Below are positions 27,525 through 36,500 of a stretch of DNA of 38,340 bases, one piece after another. The stretch's first letter is position 1. The number at the start of each line of letters is the position of its first letter. The stretch comes from Leptolyngbyaceae cyanobacterium CRU_2_3 (GTDB lineage Bacteria; Cyanobacteriota; Cyanobacteriia; Elainellales; Elainellaceae), in the NCBI GenBank assembly GCA_012034795.1, contig JAAUOQ010000002.1:1-38340 (forward strand), written 5' to 3'. The notes beneath the pieces are model-generated. The model did not search any database. It saw nothing but the letters and a program-made list of their open reading frames with translations, and had not been told where the DNA came from. Both the position numbers and the translations under genes were made by a program.

Positions 27525-28922
27525 CTACAGTCTAAAGCAGCTAAAGATTCCGAACAGCAGTCGCGATCGCAGGTTTTGTCGTTCAGGCTGAGCAGAGGCA
27601 GTATAGGTGGGTGGCAATTCTGGAGTTGGTCCTGGCGAAATAGCTGGGATTTCAGGTTTTGGATCTTTTGCCTGCATCGCCATCAATTCAGGAACGGTGA
27701 CAAAGCGATAGCCTTGTTGTCTGAGGGCAAAAATAATTTGAGGCAAGGCTTTGACCGTGGCAGAGCGATCGCCACCCCCATCGTGCATCAGTACAATCCG
27801 ACCAGGTTGCACATTTTTTAGAACATTATCCAGCAGAATGGGAGAAGCAACATAATAGTCTTCGGAATCCACTGACCAGAGGGCCATAGCATATTTCTGT
27901 TGATGAGCGTAGCTCACTAGGGCGCTGTCAAGCCGACCCACAGGTGGACGAAATAACGCTGTTTTAACCCCTGTTGTTTCATAAAGCAGCTTTTCCATCC
28001 CATCCACTTGAAAGGCTGCATCAGCAACACTAACATCCTGCAAGGGATGGTTCCAAGTGTGGTTACCAATGGCATGTCCTTCATGGGACACTCGCTTCGC
28101 CAGTTCTGGATGCCGCTGAATATGCAGACCCACCATAAAAAAAGTCGCCTTGATCTGATTTTGTTGCAGAATGTCTAGGATTTGCTCAGTTGTCTCTGGC
28201 CAAGGCCCATCGTCAAAGGTGAGGGCAATCACCTTTTCACCGTTAGCAGGCGTCACTTGCGACACCACCTTACCTTGAAATTGCTCAGGCACAGCCATTA
28301 CAGAGCGATCGGGCTTAACTCCGATTTGGGATCGAACCACAGAGAACTGGGGTTCACTCGGCAATCGGGTTAAAGTCGTCAACGGTTGAGTAGTAGACGT
28401 TTTCTCCAAGATTCGGCTTAGCTCTAGATAAAACAAGCGATAGCCGATATAAAATCCTGCCAGCGTAACGCTACTCAGGATCAAAGATCTCAAAAATTGA
28501 AAGCCAAAACTTGCTTCTTGTCGTTGAGCAGCCCGCAATGCCTGGAGTTGGCGGAGTCGTTGACTATTGGCAGGTGTGTTAATCCGAATTGACTGTTGCC
28601 ACTGTACTTTAGAATCTCCAGCAATGCGGGCAATAATCTGGACTCCCAGAATAGCTTCCGAATTTAGCGTCCACAACCGATAGCAAATAAAGCGCACAAG
28701 GCGATCGCGCAATCGGATACAGGTTTCTCTACGGGTGGGAGGCTGAAAATCTATAAAAATTTTAATGAAGTAGCGCGTTGAAGCGGGCTTAACTTGAACC
28801 CGAATGCCTTGAGGAGCAAGCAAGCTATTCATCCAGTAGGTTAGCGCTTGGTAATTGCCTACTTGGGCTAATTCCATTAAAGAAGGTTGATAAAGCGTAT
28901 CAGAATAAGTCAAGTCAGTCAT
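27525..28922 (-). CDS. Membrane-anchored polysaccharide deacetylase (NodB homology)
   Basis: 465 residues. Residues 10-120 form a domain often seen at the N-terminus of cyanobacterial proteins (PSLMELAQVGNYQALTYWMN), followed by one membrane segment around 145-167 (SLILSSVTLAGFYIGYRLFY). The NodB catalytic domain (about 225-415) has TFDDGP, with both metal/catalytic Asp residues, the His pair in IGNHTWNHP, RPPVGR, LWSVDSEDY and LMHDGGGDRSATV. It most likely removes N-acetyl groups from peptidoglycan or an extracellular polysaccharide, outside the membrane. The C-terminus has a Pro-rich stretch (PEIPAISPGPTPELPPTYTA) and a short hydrophobic end. Start ATG 28922. Confidence 0.92.
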   Translation of the reverse strand: MTDLTYSDTLYQPSLMELAQVGNYQALTYWMNSLLAPQGIRVQVKPASTRYFIKIFIDFQPPTRRETCIRLRDRLVRFICYRLWTLNSEAILGVQIIARIAGDSKVQWQQSIRINTPANSQRLRQLQALRAAQRQEASFGFQFLRSLILSSVTLAGFYIGYRLFYLELSRILEKTSTTQPLTTLTRLPSEPQFSVVRSQIGVKPDRSVMAVPEQFQGKVVSQVTPANGEKVIALTFDDGPWPETTEQILDILQQNQIKATFFMVGLHIQRHPELAKRVSHEGHAIGNHTWNHPLQDVSVADAAFQVDGMEKLLYETTGVKTALFRPPVGRLDSALVSYAHQQKYAMALWSVDSEDYYVASPILLDNVLKNVQPGRIVLMHDGGGDRSATVKALPQIIFALRQQGYRFVTVPELMAMQAKDPKPEIPAISPGPTPELPPTYTASAQPERQNLRSRLLFGIFSCFRL

Positions 28923-29436
28923 ACCTCAGCCTCAACCCTACAGCGTTCTCCCATAACTCCAGCGCAAATCAGCCAGCACAAACCCGCCCTTAAAACCGTT
29001 TGCGCTCTAAAGGTAACGCATTGCCTGAGAGTTGGAGCAACCAGAAATAAATTTTTGCGAGGCAGTCTCTAAAACCAGACTAGGCTAACCTCTAGACTGT
29101 GCTTCTTGTTACGAAACTATGGGGCAAGACTGACATATTGGATGTTCAAGCCCGTCAGGTACAGCAAAAAGATTGTCACACCCGATCGCTAATTTTACCC
29201 AATCATCAGGCATAACCAAAGTAAGAACAAATGCTGACCTTGACTGATTTTGACTCACATAACTGCTGACATTAGACAAATCAGATCAATTTCTTAATTA
29301 GTGCATGACAGATCTAGAAAGCTCTTCCAGTTGGGAAATCCTCCCAACTCTGAACTTAAAATTTCTCAGGTGTAATTGGATTGGTGTCATTAGATTTGGT
29401 GCGATTAGATTGGTGTGATTGAAGAGGAGTGCAAAC
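28923..29436. other. Gene-free stretch before the small secreted protein
   Basis: About 510 bases; carries the promoter region of the deacetylase (minus) and of the next gene (plus). The only structure I see is the 14-15 bp repeat at 29371-29427. The GAGGAG ribosome site of the next gene lies at its right end. Confidence 0.5.
29371..29427. repeat. Imperfect 14-15-bp tandem repeat, 4 copies
   Basis: Units tgtaattggattgg, tgtcattagatttgg, tgcgattagattgg and tgtgattgaagagg. The last copy carries the ribosome site of the small gene that starts at 29437. Confidence 0.8.
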
Positions 29437-29682
29437 ATGGAACGGTTTTGGAGTGCCTTTTCCGTGACTTTTTTGTTGTCAAGTCTAGCGGCAGTCGGAC
29501 AGATCCAACCTGCCCCGTATTCAGTAGATCGGCAGTCGGTAGATCGACCAATGCAAAACGGATTCAGCGTACCTGAATCTAAAATGGCTATGCAGATGAA
29601 TGCAATCCTGAAGCATACGGAACTTCCTAGAATTTTGGTCCAGACTTTTCAGGGCGATCGCCTGAATTCCGAAGTCCAGTGA
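29437..29682 (+). CDS. Small putative secreted protein
   Basis: 81 residues. MERFWSAFSVTFLLSSLAAV is a credible signal peptide, probably cleaved near the GQIQPA region. The mature part has a small internal repeat (SVDRQSVDRPMQ) and no cysteines or known motif. I chose ATG 29437 because GAGGAG precedes it by seven bases; a TTG 18 bases upstream is less likely. The next gene is 370 bases away. I do not recognise a family. Confidence 0.6.
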   Translation: MERFWSAFSVTFLLSSLAAVGQIQPAPYSVDRQSVDRPMQNGFSVPESKMAMQMNAILKHTELPRILVQTFQGDRLNSEVQ

Positions 29683-29685
29683 TCC

Positions 29686-30056
29686 CAAGTGGTATGTCCT
29701 TCAATATCAATATCTCCATACTATATTTTCCTCATCTCCCTCAAGTAACAGAAGACCCTTGTCCACGCTGTTATTTCAGAGACATAAAAATTAGTTGAGA
29801 AGCTGAATACTTTATAGAGAAGCTAAATACTTTATTAAAGCTTCAGCAAATGTTGAGGAGGACTTTCGCTTCTCTTAACCTAAAACGTCAACTCTGTGTC
29901 TATCCTAGAAGCTGGGCAACTTTAATCTGACCGAAGTAACACTCTCCAACACAGCACCTACTCAGATCGATGCCCCATGTTCGTTAGCTTATCAACAGCT
30001 AAAACGTCAACCTGCTAACACACTAGATAGCCTGCACACCAAAAGGCAAATACTTT
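29686..30056. other. Gene-free stretch before the Mo-nitrogenase C-terminal-like gene
   Basis: 371 bases with no supportable gene. It contains a 20-bp direct duplication (gagaagctgaatactttata / gagaagctaaatactttatt, 29797-29836) and nothing else I can name. Confidence 0.5.
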
Positions 30057-30356
30057 ATGGGTTCCTACTCTTCACTACAACCGAATAATTCTCCCCAAAC
30101 CAATATCTTCCAGCCGCTTCGCCAGTGGTTGGATCAACTTGAGGTTCACGACCGCAAGCTGGCTCACCGTCTGGCTAAGCTGATTCCAGCTCAGTGTCCT
30201 TTTGAGCGAGATATTAAATTTTTTGGTCGTACCCTGGCGCATATCCCGCCACTTTGTAAGCTCAACCCTCTGTATGACCAACTTGTCGGCTTGCGCTTCC
30301 GTGCTTTGTGCTATTTAGCAGATGAGTGCGGTGAAGATATCCAATCCTACTGCTAA
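30057..30356 (+). CDS. Mo-dependent nitrogenase C-terminal domain-like protein
   Basis: 99 residues, ending in the family signature HIPPLCKLNPLYDQLVGLRF and RALCYLADECGEDIQSYC. The N-terminal 30 residues are polar and variable, then an all-helical stretch (LDQLEVHDRKLAHRLAKLI). Members are common in cyanobacteria including ones without nitrogenase, so it is not evidence of nitrogen fixation; function unknown. ATG 30057 is the first start, although a ribosome site is weak. It lies 135 bases upstream of the TPR gene on the same strand. Confidence 0.85.
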   Translation: MGSYSSLQPNNSPQTNIFQPLRQWLDQLEVHDRKLAHRLAKLIPAQCPFERDIKFFGRTLAHIPPLCKLNPLYDQLVGLRFRALCYLADECGEDIQSYC

Positions 30357-30491
30357 AGACCTAATTAAGGATCTTCGGGCAGCAAAGCTTAACAGTGTAA
30401 CGGAGTATACGACATAAACCTTTACACATTGCTAGTTACCCATGAGAGTTTCAGCAAAGATTACAGAATCTTAAACCCGTTCTCTGAATTC

Positions 30492-30962
30492 ATGGAAAAT
30501 CCTGCAATTGATCTGCTGCTCGAAGATTTAAAAAGCCCGGATGTCATAGTTCGGGAGCAAGCGACTCAAAAACTATGGGGTATCTGGTTCCAGCAAAAGG
30601 GAGCCTATGGGTTAGACATCTTGAAACACAGCCAAGCTCTACTGGAAACGGGACGGATCGAGGAAGCCGAGGCGGTTCTGACAGACTTGATTCAAGACCA
30701 ACCTGATTTTGCTGAAGCCTGGAACCGCCGCGCTGTTTTGTATTATCTCCAGGGTGAATATCAAAAATCTCTGGCAGACTGTCAACAAGTCGTGATTCTT
30801 AACCCGGTACATTTTGGTGCTCTGCATGGCATGGGGGTGTGTTATGCCGCACTCGAAGAGTACCGCAAGGCCATTCACGCATTCCAGCAGGCTTCAGAAA
30901 TACAGCCTCATGCTGTCACAAACCAGCGGCTGATTCTTGAATGTACGGCTCGGTTGAGCTAG
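30492..30962 (+). CDS. TPR-repeat protein
   Basis: 156 residues from ATG 30492 (MENPAIDLLLEDLKSPD). At least three tetratricopeptide repeats: HSQALLETGRIEEAEAVLTD, AEAWNRRAVLYYLQGEYQKS, and ALHGMGVCYAALEEYRKAIH. No signal peptide or catalytic domain, so it is likely a scaffold. A TTG at 30429 would add 21 residues without a better ribosome site. Confidence 0.88.
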   Translation: MENPAIDLLLEDLKSPDVIVREQATQKLWGIWFQQKGAYGLDILKHSQALLETGRIEEAEAVLTDLIQDQPDFAEAWNRRAVLYYLQGEYQKSLADCQQVVILNPVHFGALHGMGVCYAALEEYRKAIHAFQQASEIQPHAVTNQRLILECTARLS

Positions 30963-31146
30963 CTTTGAGTCCGGCAAATTGACTTTTGAAAGTGGGCTAA
31001 CTCAAACCTTGCCGTCAAAGGGGGGCTAACCGAACTCGCCCACCCTTGTCAGCCTAATCCTCTCCCCACCTAGAATTAGACTTAGTTGCTTCGCCTATGT
31101 TTGGAGGCTAGAGCAGCGATTTTAGTTTTTTCTGGGTTTACGACGC

Positions 31147-32355
31147 ATGATCACTCGCATCTTGGCAATGATCTTGGGAGTGGTGTTAGCACTGAGTCCA
31201 CTCCAAGTTTTTCCAGTTTGGGCAGCTCTGCCTCGTCTCTTCAAGCAACCGCTTCAGATGTGCCCAAGCTGATTTCAAAGGAGGTGCATCAGCAGGAGAA
31301 CCGCTGGTGGCGCAAGCACCCCTCCGCAGCACCAGCTTTGTATCCGCAGTTGTCGATCGCGTGGGGGGGGCTGTAGTCCGCATTGATACGGAACGCACCA
31401 TTACACGAAATCCGGATCTCTTCTCCAATGATCCCTTCTTTCGTCGTTTCTTTGGCGAAAGCGGTATGTCCTTGCAGCCCTATGAAGAGCGATTACAAGG
31501 ACAAGGCTCCGGTTTCTTCATTGACAAAAACGGTACGATTCTGACCAATGCCCATGTTGTGGATCAAGCCGATCGCGTCACGGTTAGTCTTAAGGACGGT
31601 CGGCGCATCGAAGGTAAAGTGCTGGGTGTCGATGAAGTGACCGACCTGGCTGTGGTGAAAATCAATGTGTCAGGTGAAGATTTGCCGATCGCTTCTCTGG
31701 GCAATTCGGATCAAGTCCATGTGGGCGACTGGGCGATCGCAGTCGGCAACCCTTTAGGGCTGGATAACACAGTGACCCTTGGAATTGTTAGCACCCTCAA
31801 CCGTTCCAGTGCCCTGGTCGGAATTCCCGATAAACGCCTGGATTTCATTCAGACGGATGCAGCAATTAACCCTGGCAACTCTGGCGGACCCTTGTTAAAC
31901 GAACAGGGTGAAGTGATTGGTATCAATACCGCAATTCGCGCCAACGCTATGGGAATCGGGTTTGCCATTCCAATCAATAAAGCCAAAGAAATTACATCAA
32001 AACTGATTCGAGGCGAGCAAGTTTCCCATCCCTACTTGGGTGTTCAAATTGCGACATTGACACCGGATGTGGCTAAGCAAAATAATAGCGACCCTAATTC
32101 CACAGTCACTTTACCTGAAATTAATGGGGCATTAGTTTTAGGCGTGGTGCCTGACTCACCAGCAGCTAGGGGGGTATTCGTCGGGGTGATGTGATCACCC
32201 AAATTGATGCACAAGCAGTTGCGACTGCGGATCAGTTACAAAGCCAAGTTGATAAATCCCAGATTGGACAGTCCTTGCAGGTGACGCTCAAGCGTAATGG
32301 CTCTACTCAACGGCTTGCTGTCCGTACCGCAGAATTAAAGGCGGCAAATCAGTAG
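31147..32355 (+). CDS. HtrA/Deg-family serine protease, three frameshifts
   Basis: Periplasmic or lumenal Deg protease. ATG 31147 starts a signal peptide ([20 protein letters not shown], cleaving near FPVWA). One base is missing at about 31220-31240, after which [20 protein letters not shown] reads; another near 31302 joins to [20 protein letters not shown]. The protease domain holds the triad His ([10 protein letters not shown]), Asp ([10 protein letters not shown]) and Ser ([11 protein letters not shown]). A third loss in a G run (about 32169-32174) leads into the PDZ domain ([32 protein letters not shown]) and the stop at 32355. About 403 residues when joined, with one PDZ domain, as in HhoA/HhoB types. 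I do not assign the paralogue. Frames and intact triad argue against a dead gene. Confidence 0.9.
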
Positions 32356-32421
32356 CTAAATGTAGCCCTCTGCGATCGATTACTGTCAGTGCCAAATACA
32401 GGTTGTGTTTCAAATTTTTTG

Positions 32422-32468
32422 TTGATTTTATGGGAAAGGTCGCTGTGCGCCCCTTCCCATAAAATCAA
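32422..32468. terminator. Long inverted repeat after the HtrA gene
   Basis: TTGATTTTATGGGAA (32422-32436) and its exact complement TTCCCATAAAATCAA (32454-32468), 15 bp, loop of 17. It lies 67 bases after the protease stop. No clear T run, so either a terminator with AT-rich flank or a processing/attenuation hairpin. Confidence 0.6.
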
Positions 32469-33201
32469 TAACAGTCTTATGAACATTACCCGCAGGAGCT
32501 ATAGAAGTCTGTTTAATGCGCTCTTCTAGCTTACATCGCGGGCAGAGCAACTTCTCCGGGGCACTGTGAGGGGTGGGAGTAAGGATGGTTCTAGCTTTTT
32601 CCCATAACCCCAGTCGATCACCTGCCTTTTGATTCCATTCGTCAGTCCGTTGCTAAGACATCTACTACTAGTACAGCTCAACCCAAGTTTTGAAAGGGAT
32701 GCAGGGGTTTCACCTCGGTTTGGGGCAAAGCCCCAAACCTCCATGTTGCGAAATTTAGTGTTTGCAACACTAGGGGTCTGTCAAGTTAATTTTTAGGGTT
32801 GTTCAGTGTGGGCATCTGGCTCACAATGCAAGCAAGATGCGAGTGCAAAGCACCGGGTCCACAAACACACTACCCTTCAATTTTTTCTTGACAAACTACT
32901 AGTGCTTGATCGAGATAATTTTCCGTTCAGAATGTATTGCTCAGATAACTACGTTACTTCCAATAAATCTGTCTCGGTACCATGAAAGTACCCCAATTTT
33001 TGAAGTGGGGAAAACGTCAGAAAAAATTCAGGATAATAGGCTCCTAGCGCCAATAGATAGAAAAGTTTATTTCCCGATTTTTGCGTAATTGCACTGAATA
33101 ATAGGGAAGAATAATTTAGATCTGCACGCAACATCCTGTGCAATGGAACAGACAGCTTGGCTGCGCTGCAATATTCTGCAATTCAAGAAACTTGCTAAAC
33201 T
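32469..33201. other. Gene-free stretch with repeat debris
   Basis: About 730 bases with no supportable gene. It holds a perfect 10-bp palindrome around GGTTTGGGGC-AAA-GCCCCAAACC (32717-32739), a MITE-like element (32765-32908), and several ctactagt-type short motifs (32663, 32897). The promoter of the CsgG-like gene should lie near the right end. Confidence 0.6.
32765..32908. mobile_element. Candidate MITE (non-autonomous, ~144 bp)
   Basis: Imperfect terminal inverted repeats of 21-22 bases: left caacactaggggtctgtcaag (32765-32785) and, reverse-complemented, right caagcactagtagtttgtcaa (32887-32908); about 17 of 21 positions agree. No coding capacity. No certain target duplication. Not matched to a named family. 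Confidence 0.45.
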
Positions 33202-34204
33202 ATGAAACTCAAAAAATCTGTTAAATTCATTCACCTTTCTTGCAGCACGCTTTTGCTGACCACTTTGGGAATGCCGCTTCTTCCCCTGATGCCAGTCGTA
33301 GCTGCTGAACCTATCATAGTTGCCCAAGCCCAACAGCAGCGCCTGCGAATTGCAGTTTTAGACTTTGACTTTGCCAGCACAGGCTTGACAAATGCTGGGT
33401 GGGGAATTTGGGGAGACATCGGTCCTGCCAAGGGGTGAGTGATCTTTTGACCAATAAGCTAGTTCAGAGCGGCTCCTACAGCATGATTGAGCGTAGTCGA
33501 GTAGCAGCAGTATTAGCAGAGCAAAATTTGGCGCAAGCGGGACGGATTGATCCAGCTACCGCAGCCCAAGTGGGTCGAATTTTGGGCGTTGATGCGGTTG
33601 TCATTGGTTCAATCACTCGCTTCAACTTAGGAGAAGGGAATTCGGGCGGCAGCATTTTGGGAATTGGTGGCAATAGTAGACGTCAGACTGCCCAAGTTCA
33701 GCTCACAGCGAGGTTGGTGAACACCACAACCGCTGAAATTTTGGCAACTGCTGAAGGAACAGGGGAAGCCAAAGAGGGAGGTGGCGGCTTCTCGGTAGGC
33801 GGACTGGTTACCTTTGGCTCAGGTGGCAATAAGACAGACGAACTGCTGAGTAAAGCAGCAGATGATGCTGTCGCTCAAGTTTCTAGCAGCCTCTCCAATG
33901 AAGCATCGCGCTTGGCTGCTTTACCCCTACCCTGCCGGCAGTTGAGGCAATTATTGCTGATGTGGCTGGAGGACAAGTCATTATCAACAAAGGGAGTCAG
34001 GATGGCTTCCGATCGGGCATGACGCTCTCTATTGAGCGGGTTGTGCGAGAAGTTAAGGACCCAGCAACTGGAGAAGTTTTGCGTACCATCACCTCACCTG
34101 TTGGACAAATCGAATTGACTGAGGTTGACCCCCGATCGGGGATTGGTAGAGTCGTCAGTGGGACAGGCTTTCGAGTCGGCGATCGCGCTGTGGCTGTGCA
34201 ATAG
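33202..34204 (+). CDS. CsgG-family (curli-assembly-like) protein, two frameshifts
   Basis: Secreted or outer-membrane-type protein. The N-terminus MKLKKSVKFIHLSCSTLLLT is a signal peptide ending near VVAAE. The core reads LRIAVLDFDFASTG, then, after restoring one G in the run at about 33433-33436, VSDLLTNKLVQSGSYSMIER, AAQVGRILGVDAVVIGSITR and ARLVNTTTAEILATAEG: the CsgG fold. A second loss (C run, about 33925-33929) joins to ADVAGGQVIINKGSQDGFRS and a C-terminal beta-barrel (IERVVREVKDPATGEVLRTI, GQIELTEVDPRSGIGRVVSG) resembling the FlgT C-terminal domain. No lipobox Cys is visible, so lipidation is not supported. About 334 residues once joined. Confidence 0.85.
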
Positions 34205-34232
34205 CCGTGCAGTAGCCGTGCAGTAGCCATGC
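34203..34232. repeat. 11-bp tandem repeat, ~3 copies
   Basis: agccgtgcagt twice (34203-34213, 34214-34224) then agccatgc. It overlaps the stop codon region of the CsgG-like gene. Confidence 0.8.
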
Positions 34233-34280
34233 CGAAGTTCTAGAGCAACTGGTACAACTACAGTTAGAGCCTGACGCTAG

Positions 34281-34320
34281 CCCTTACCCGTTAGAATAAA
34301 GATCCAAAAACGGGTGAGGG
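34281..34320 (+). promoter_or_regulatory. Hairpin masking the ribosome site of the PSII S4 gene
   Basis: CCCTTACCCGTT (34281-34292) pairs over all 12 positions with AACGGGTGAGGG (34309-34320), one as G-U, loop 16. The 3' arm contains the Shine-Dalgarno-like GTGAGGG and ends one base before ATG 34322, so the ribosome site is closed when the hairpin forms. Confidence 0.7.
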
Positions 34321-34321
34321 T

Positions 34322-35101
34322 ATGTTGCCGCGAGAAGATTTACTGAAAGGCATCGAAGACCGCGAGACAGCAGCGCGGGTGATTGACCAAGCGGAACAGG
34401 CGATCAAGACTTGGGAAACAGTTTGCACGGATTTTTTGTCGCCGCCCGAATTGGCGGACGTACAGCAAATGTTTCATCGGCTCACTGATGTCGTCATTTT
34501 GCCCTGGGGCGGCTATCCGCAAGCAGAACGGCAGCGAGTGGCGATCGCCCGCTCAGAGCTACCGGTCGAAACATCCCAAGTAGCGATCGCTGCCCTTGAT
34601 ATCTCCGGAAACTTTTTGTTCGACTCGGCCACCCATCGAGATTTCTTGGGAGCACTGCTGGGCACTGGTATCGTCCGTGAAAAAGTTGGCGATATCATCG
34701 TCTTAGGCGAACGAGGTGCTCAGGCGATCGTGGTGCCCGAAATGGTGGGTTTTTTGGAACTGAGTCTGACACAAGTGCGATCGGTGCCTGTCAAAACTCG
34801 ACGCATGGATCTCAACGAACTCAAAATTCGGGAGCCTAAAAAGAAAGAAATGACGACGGTGGAAGCTTCAATGCGGCTAGATGCGATCGCATCAGCAGGC
34901 TTTGGCATGTCGCGCAGCAAAATGGCCGATCTGATTGATGCCGGAGATGTGAGAGTCAACTGGAAAGACATCACTCAGGCGAGCTATCACCTTAAATCTG
35001 GCGATCTGGTCGCTATTCGAGGCAAAGGAAGATTGGAGATTGGAGAAGTAGCTGTCACCAAAAAAGACCGCTATCGGATTCACCTGACTCGCTTTGTCTG
35101 A
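34322..35101 (+). CDS. Photosystem II S4-domain protein (YlmH-like)
   Basis: 259-residue RNA-binding protein conserved in cyanobacteria and plastids. Opening MLPREDLLKGIEDRETAARV; middle YlmH-like region (LGALLGTGIVREKVGDIIVL, VVPEMVGFLELSLTQV); C-terminal S4 domain (SMRLDAIASAGFGMSRSKMA, DLIDAGDVRVNWKDITQASY) followed by LKSGDLVAIRGKGRLEIGEV. Named for photosystem II, but the molecular role is unsettled. The reading frame is intact. Preceded by the hairpin just above its start codon; no other in-frame ATG fits better. Confidence 0.93.
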   Translation: MLPREDLLKGIEDRETAARVIDQAEQAIKTWETVCTDFLSPPELADVQQMFHRLTDVVILPWGGYPQAERQRVAIARSELPVETSQVAIAALDISGNFLFDSATHRDFLGALLGTGIVREKVGDIIVLGERGAQAIVVPEMVGFLELSLTQVRSVPVKTRRMDLNELKIREPKKKEMTTVEASMRLDAIASAGFGMSRSKMADLIDAGDVRVNWKDITQASYHLKSGDLVAIRGKGRLEIGEVAVTKKDRYRIHLTRFV

Positions 35102-35227
35102 TTTCATCTCATTTCGCATCTCGCGAACACCCCCGTTTTGCAGAGTGAAAGCTCACCCCCTCTGCTGGTTTCCTTGAATTGCTTCATGCTTAATTTATCA
35201 GCACTAGTGATTGAGCTTTGTCAGACC

Positions 35228-35273
35228 TTGCTTTGGTAAAACATTGCTTTGGTAAAACATTGCTTTGTGAAAT
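35228..35273. repeat. 16-bp tandem repeat, ~3 copies
   Basis: ttgctttggtaaaaca at 35228-35243 and 35244-35259, then a 14-base diverged copy. Intergenic, upstream of crtR. Confidence 0.9.
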
Positions 35274-35360
35274 CTGGCTCATTAATTTATTTTAAGCTTG
35301 ACTAAGTAACTCACCCTACAAGATACTACGCAAGGGTGATTGAGTAAGGAGAGAAAAAAC

Positions 35361-36301
35361 ATGGTGTCGGAGGCAGTGAAGCCCCTGACTGTGCCGAAAG
35401 AATTTTTGGGTCCGCCAGGTACGCTAAACCCAACTTTACTGATGTTCTTGGCGGCAGTCCTCATGGTTATGGCATCAGCAGCCGGATATTGGTTATGGCA
35501 TGTGCCAGATTGGTGCTGTTTTGTGGCTAACACGATGGCCCTGCATATTGTCGGCACAGTGATTCATGATGCCTCACATAACGTGGCACATCGGAACCGA
35601 ATCATGAATGCGATTTGGGGCACAGTAGTGCCTTAATGCTGGGTTTTGCCTATCCCGTGTTCGCGCGAGTCCATATGCAGCATCATGCCAATGTCAATGA
35701 CCCGGATAATGATCCCGATCATTTCGTCTCAACCTGTGGACCACTTTGGCTGATTGCGCCCCGCTTTTTCTACCATGAAGTATTTTTCTTCAAACGGAAA
35801 TTGTGGCGTAAGTATGAACTTTTAGAATGGTTCTTAAGCCGATCGCTGTTTGTATCGATCGTGGCTTTGTCCATCCATTACGACTTTCTGGGCTATATTT
35901 TCAACTTTTGGTTTTCTCCTGCTCTGGTCGTCGGGCTAGCCCTGGGGCTGTTCTTCGACTACTTACCCCATCGTCCGTTTCAGGAGCGCGATCGTTGGAA
36001 AAACGCCAGAGTTTATCCTAGCCCAATTTTGAATATCCTGATCATGGGGCAAAACTATCACCTGATCCATCATCTCTGGCCCTCAATTCCCTGGTACTTG
36101 TATCAGCCCGCCTACCGAGCCACTCGTCCGCTTCTAGACGCCAAGGGATGTCATCAATCGCTCGGTCTGCTCCAAGGTAAACACTTTTGGAGTTTTGTCT
36201 ATGACATTTTCTTAGGAATTCGCTTTCATGGACACAAATCTACGGACTTGCAAAATCACGTCATACCAGATTCAGACTCTACACAGAGCATAGATTTGTA
36301 G
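35361..36301 (+). CDS. crtR: Beta-carotene hydroxylase CrtR, one frameshift
   Basis: Membrane di-iron hydroxylase adding hydroxyl groups to carotenoid beta-rings (zeaxanthin and related). ATG 35361 has AAGGAG upstream; the reading MVSEAVKPLTVPKEFLGPPG is the typical start. His boxes: HDASHNVAH, HMQHHANVNDPDNDPDHF and HLIHHLWPSIPWYLY; hydrophobic segments lie between. The frame breaks at about 35624-35626, right after IWGT; one G restores GSALMLGFAYPVFARVHM. Reconstructed length is about 313 residues, close to CrtR of Synechocystis. Followed by a terminator. Confidence 0.93.
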
Positions 36302-36332
36302 AAGATCTTTTTATTCATTAAACCTCTGAAGG

Positions 36333-36352
36333 GTCGGCAATGCCGACTTTTT
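36333..36352 (+). terminator. crtR terminator
   Basis: GTCGGC (36333-36338), loop AAT, GCCGAC (36342-36347), then TTTTT. 32 bases after the crtR stop. Confidence 0.8.
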
Positions 36353-36500
36353 ATTTGATTTACTCTTAAGTTAGAGCCTGATTGACAGCGATTTTCATAG
36401 GGGCACCTGACCGAACAATCTATTTTATATGTAGTCATATCGACTTCGTTATAGCTACAATGAACTTAGTTTATGGTTTGGAATTAGGAAGGTATAGCTC

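Noticed and set aside
30057-30356. Evidence for nitrogen fixation
   Set aside because: This domain is named after nitrogenase but is widespread in non-fixing cyanobacteria; no nif gene is in the window.
31147-32355. Programmed ribosomal frameshifting in the HtrA gene
   Set aside because: Three breaks at different sequence contexts without a shared slippery site or pseudoknot; same error pattern as in unrelated genes.
36430-36459. Imperfect dyad tgtag...ctaca upstream of the FMN reductase as an operator
   Set aside because: Only five bases match well on each side; expected by chance in AT-rich promoter DNA.
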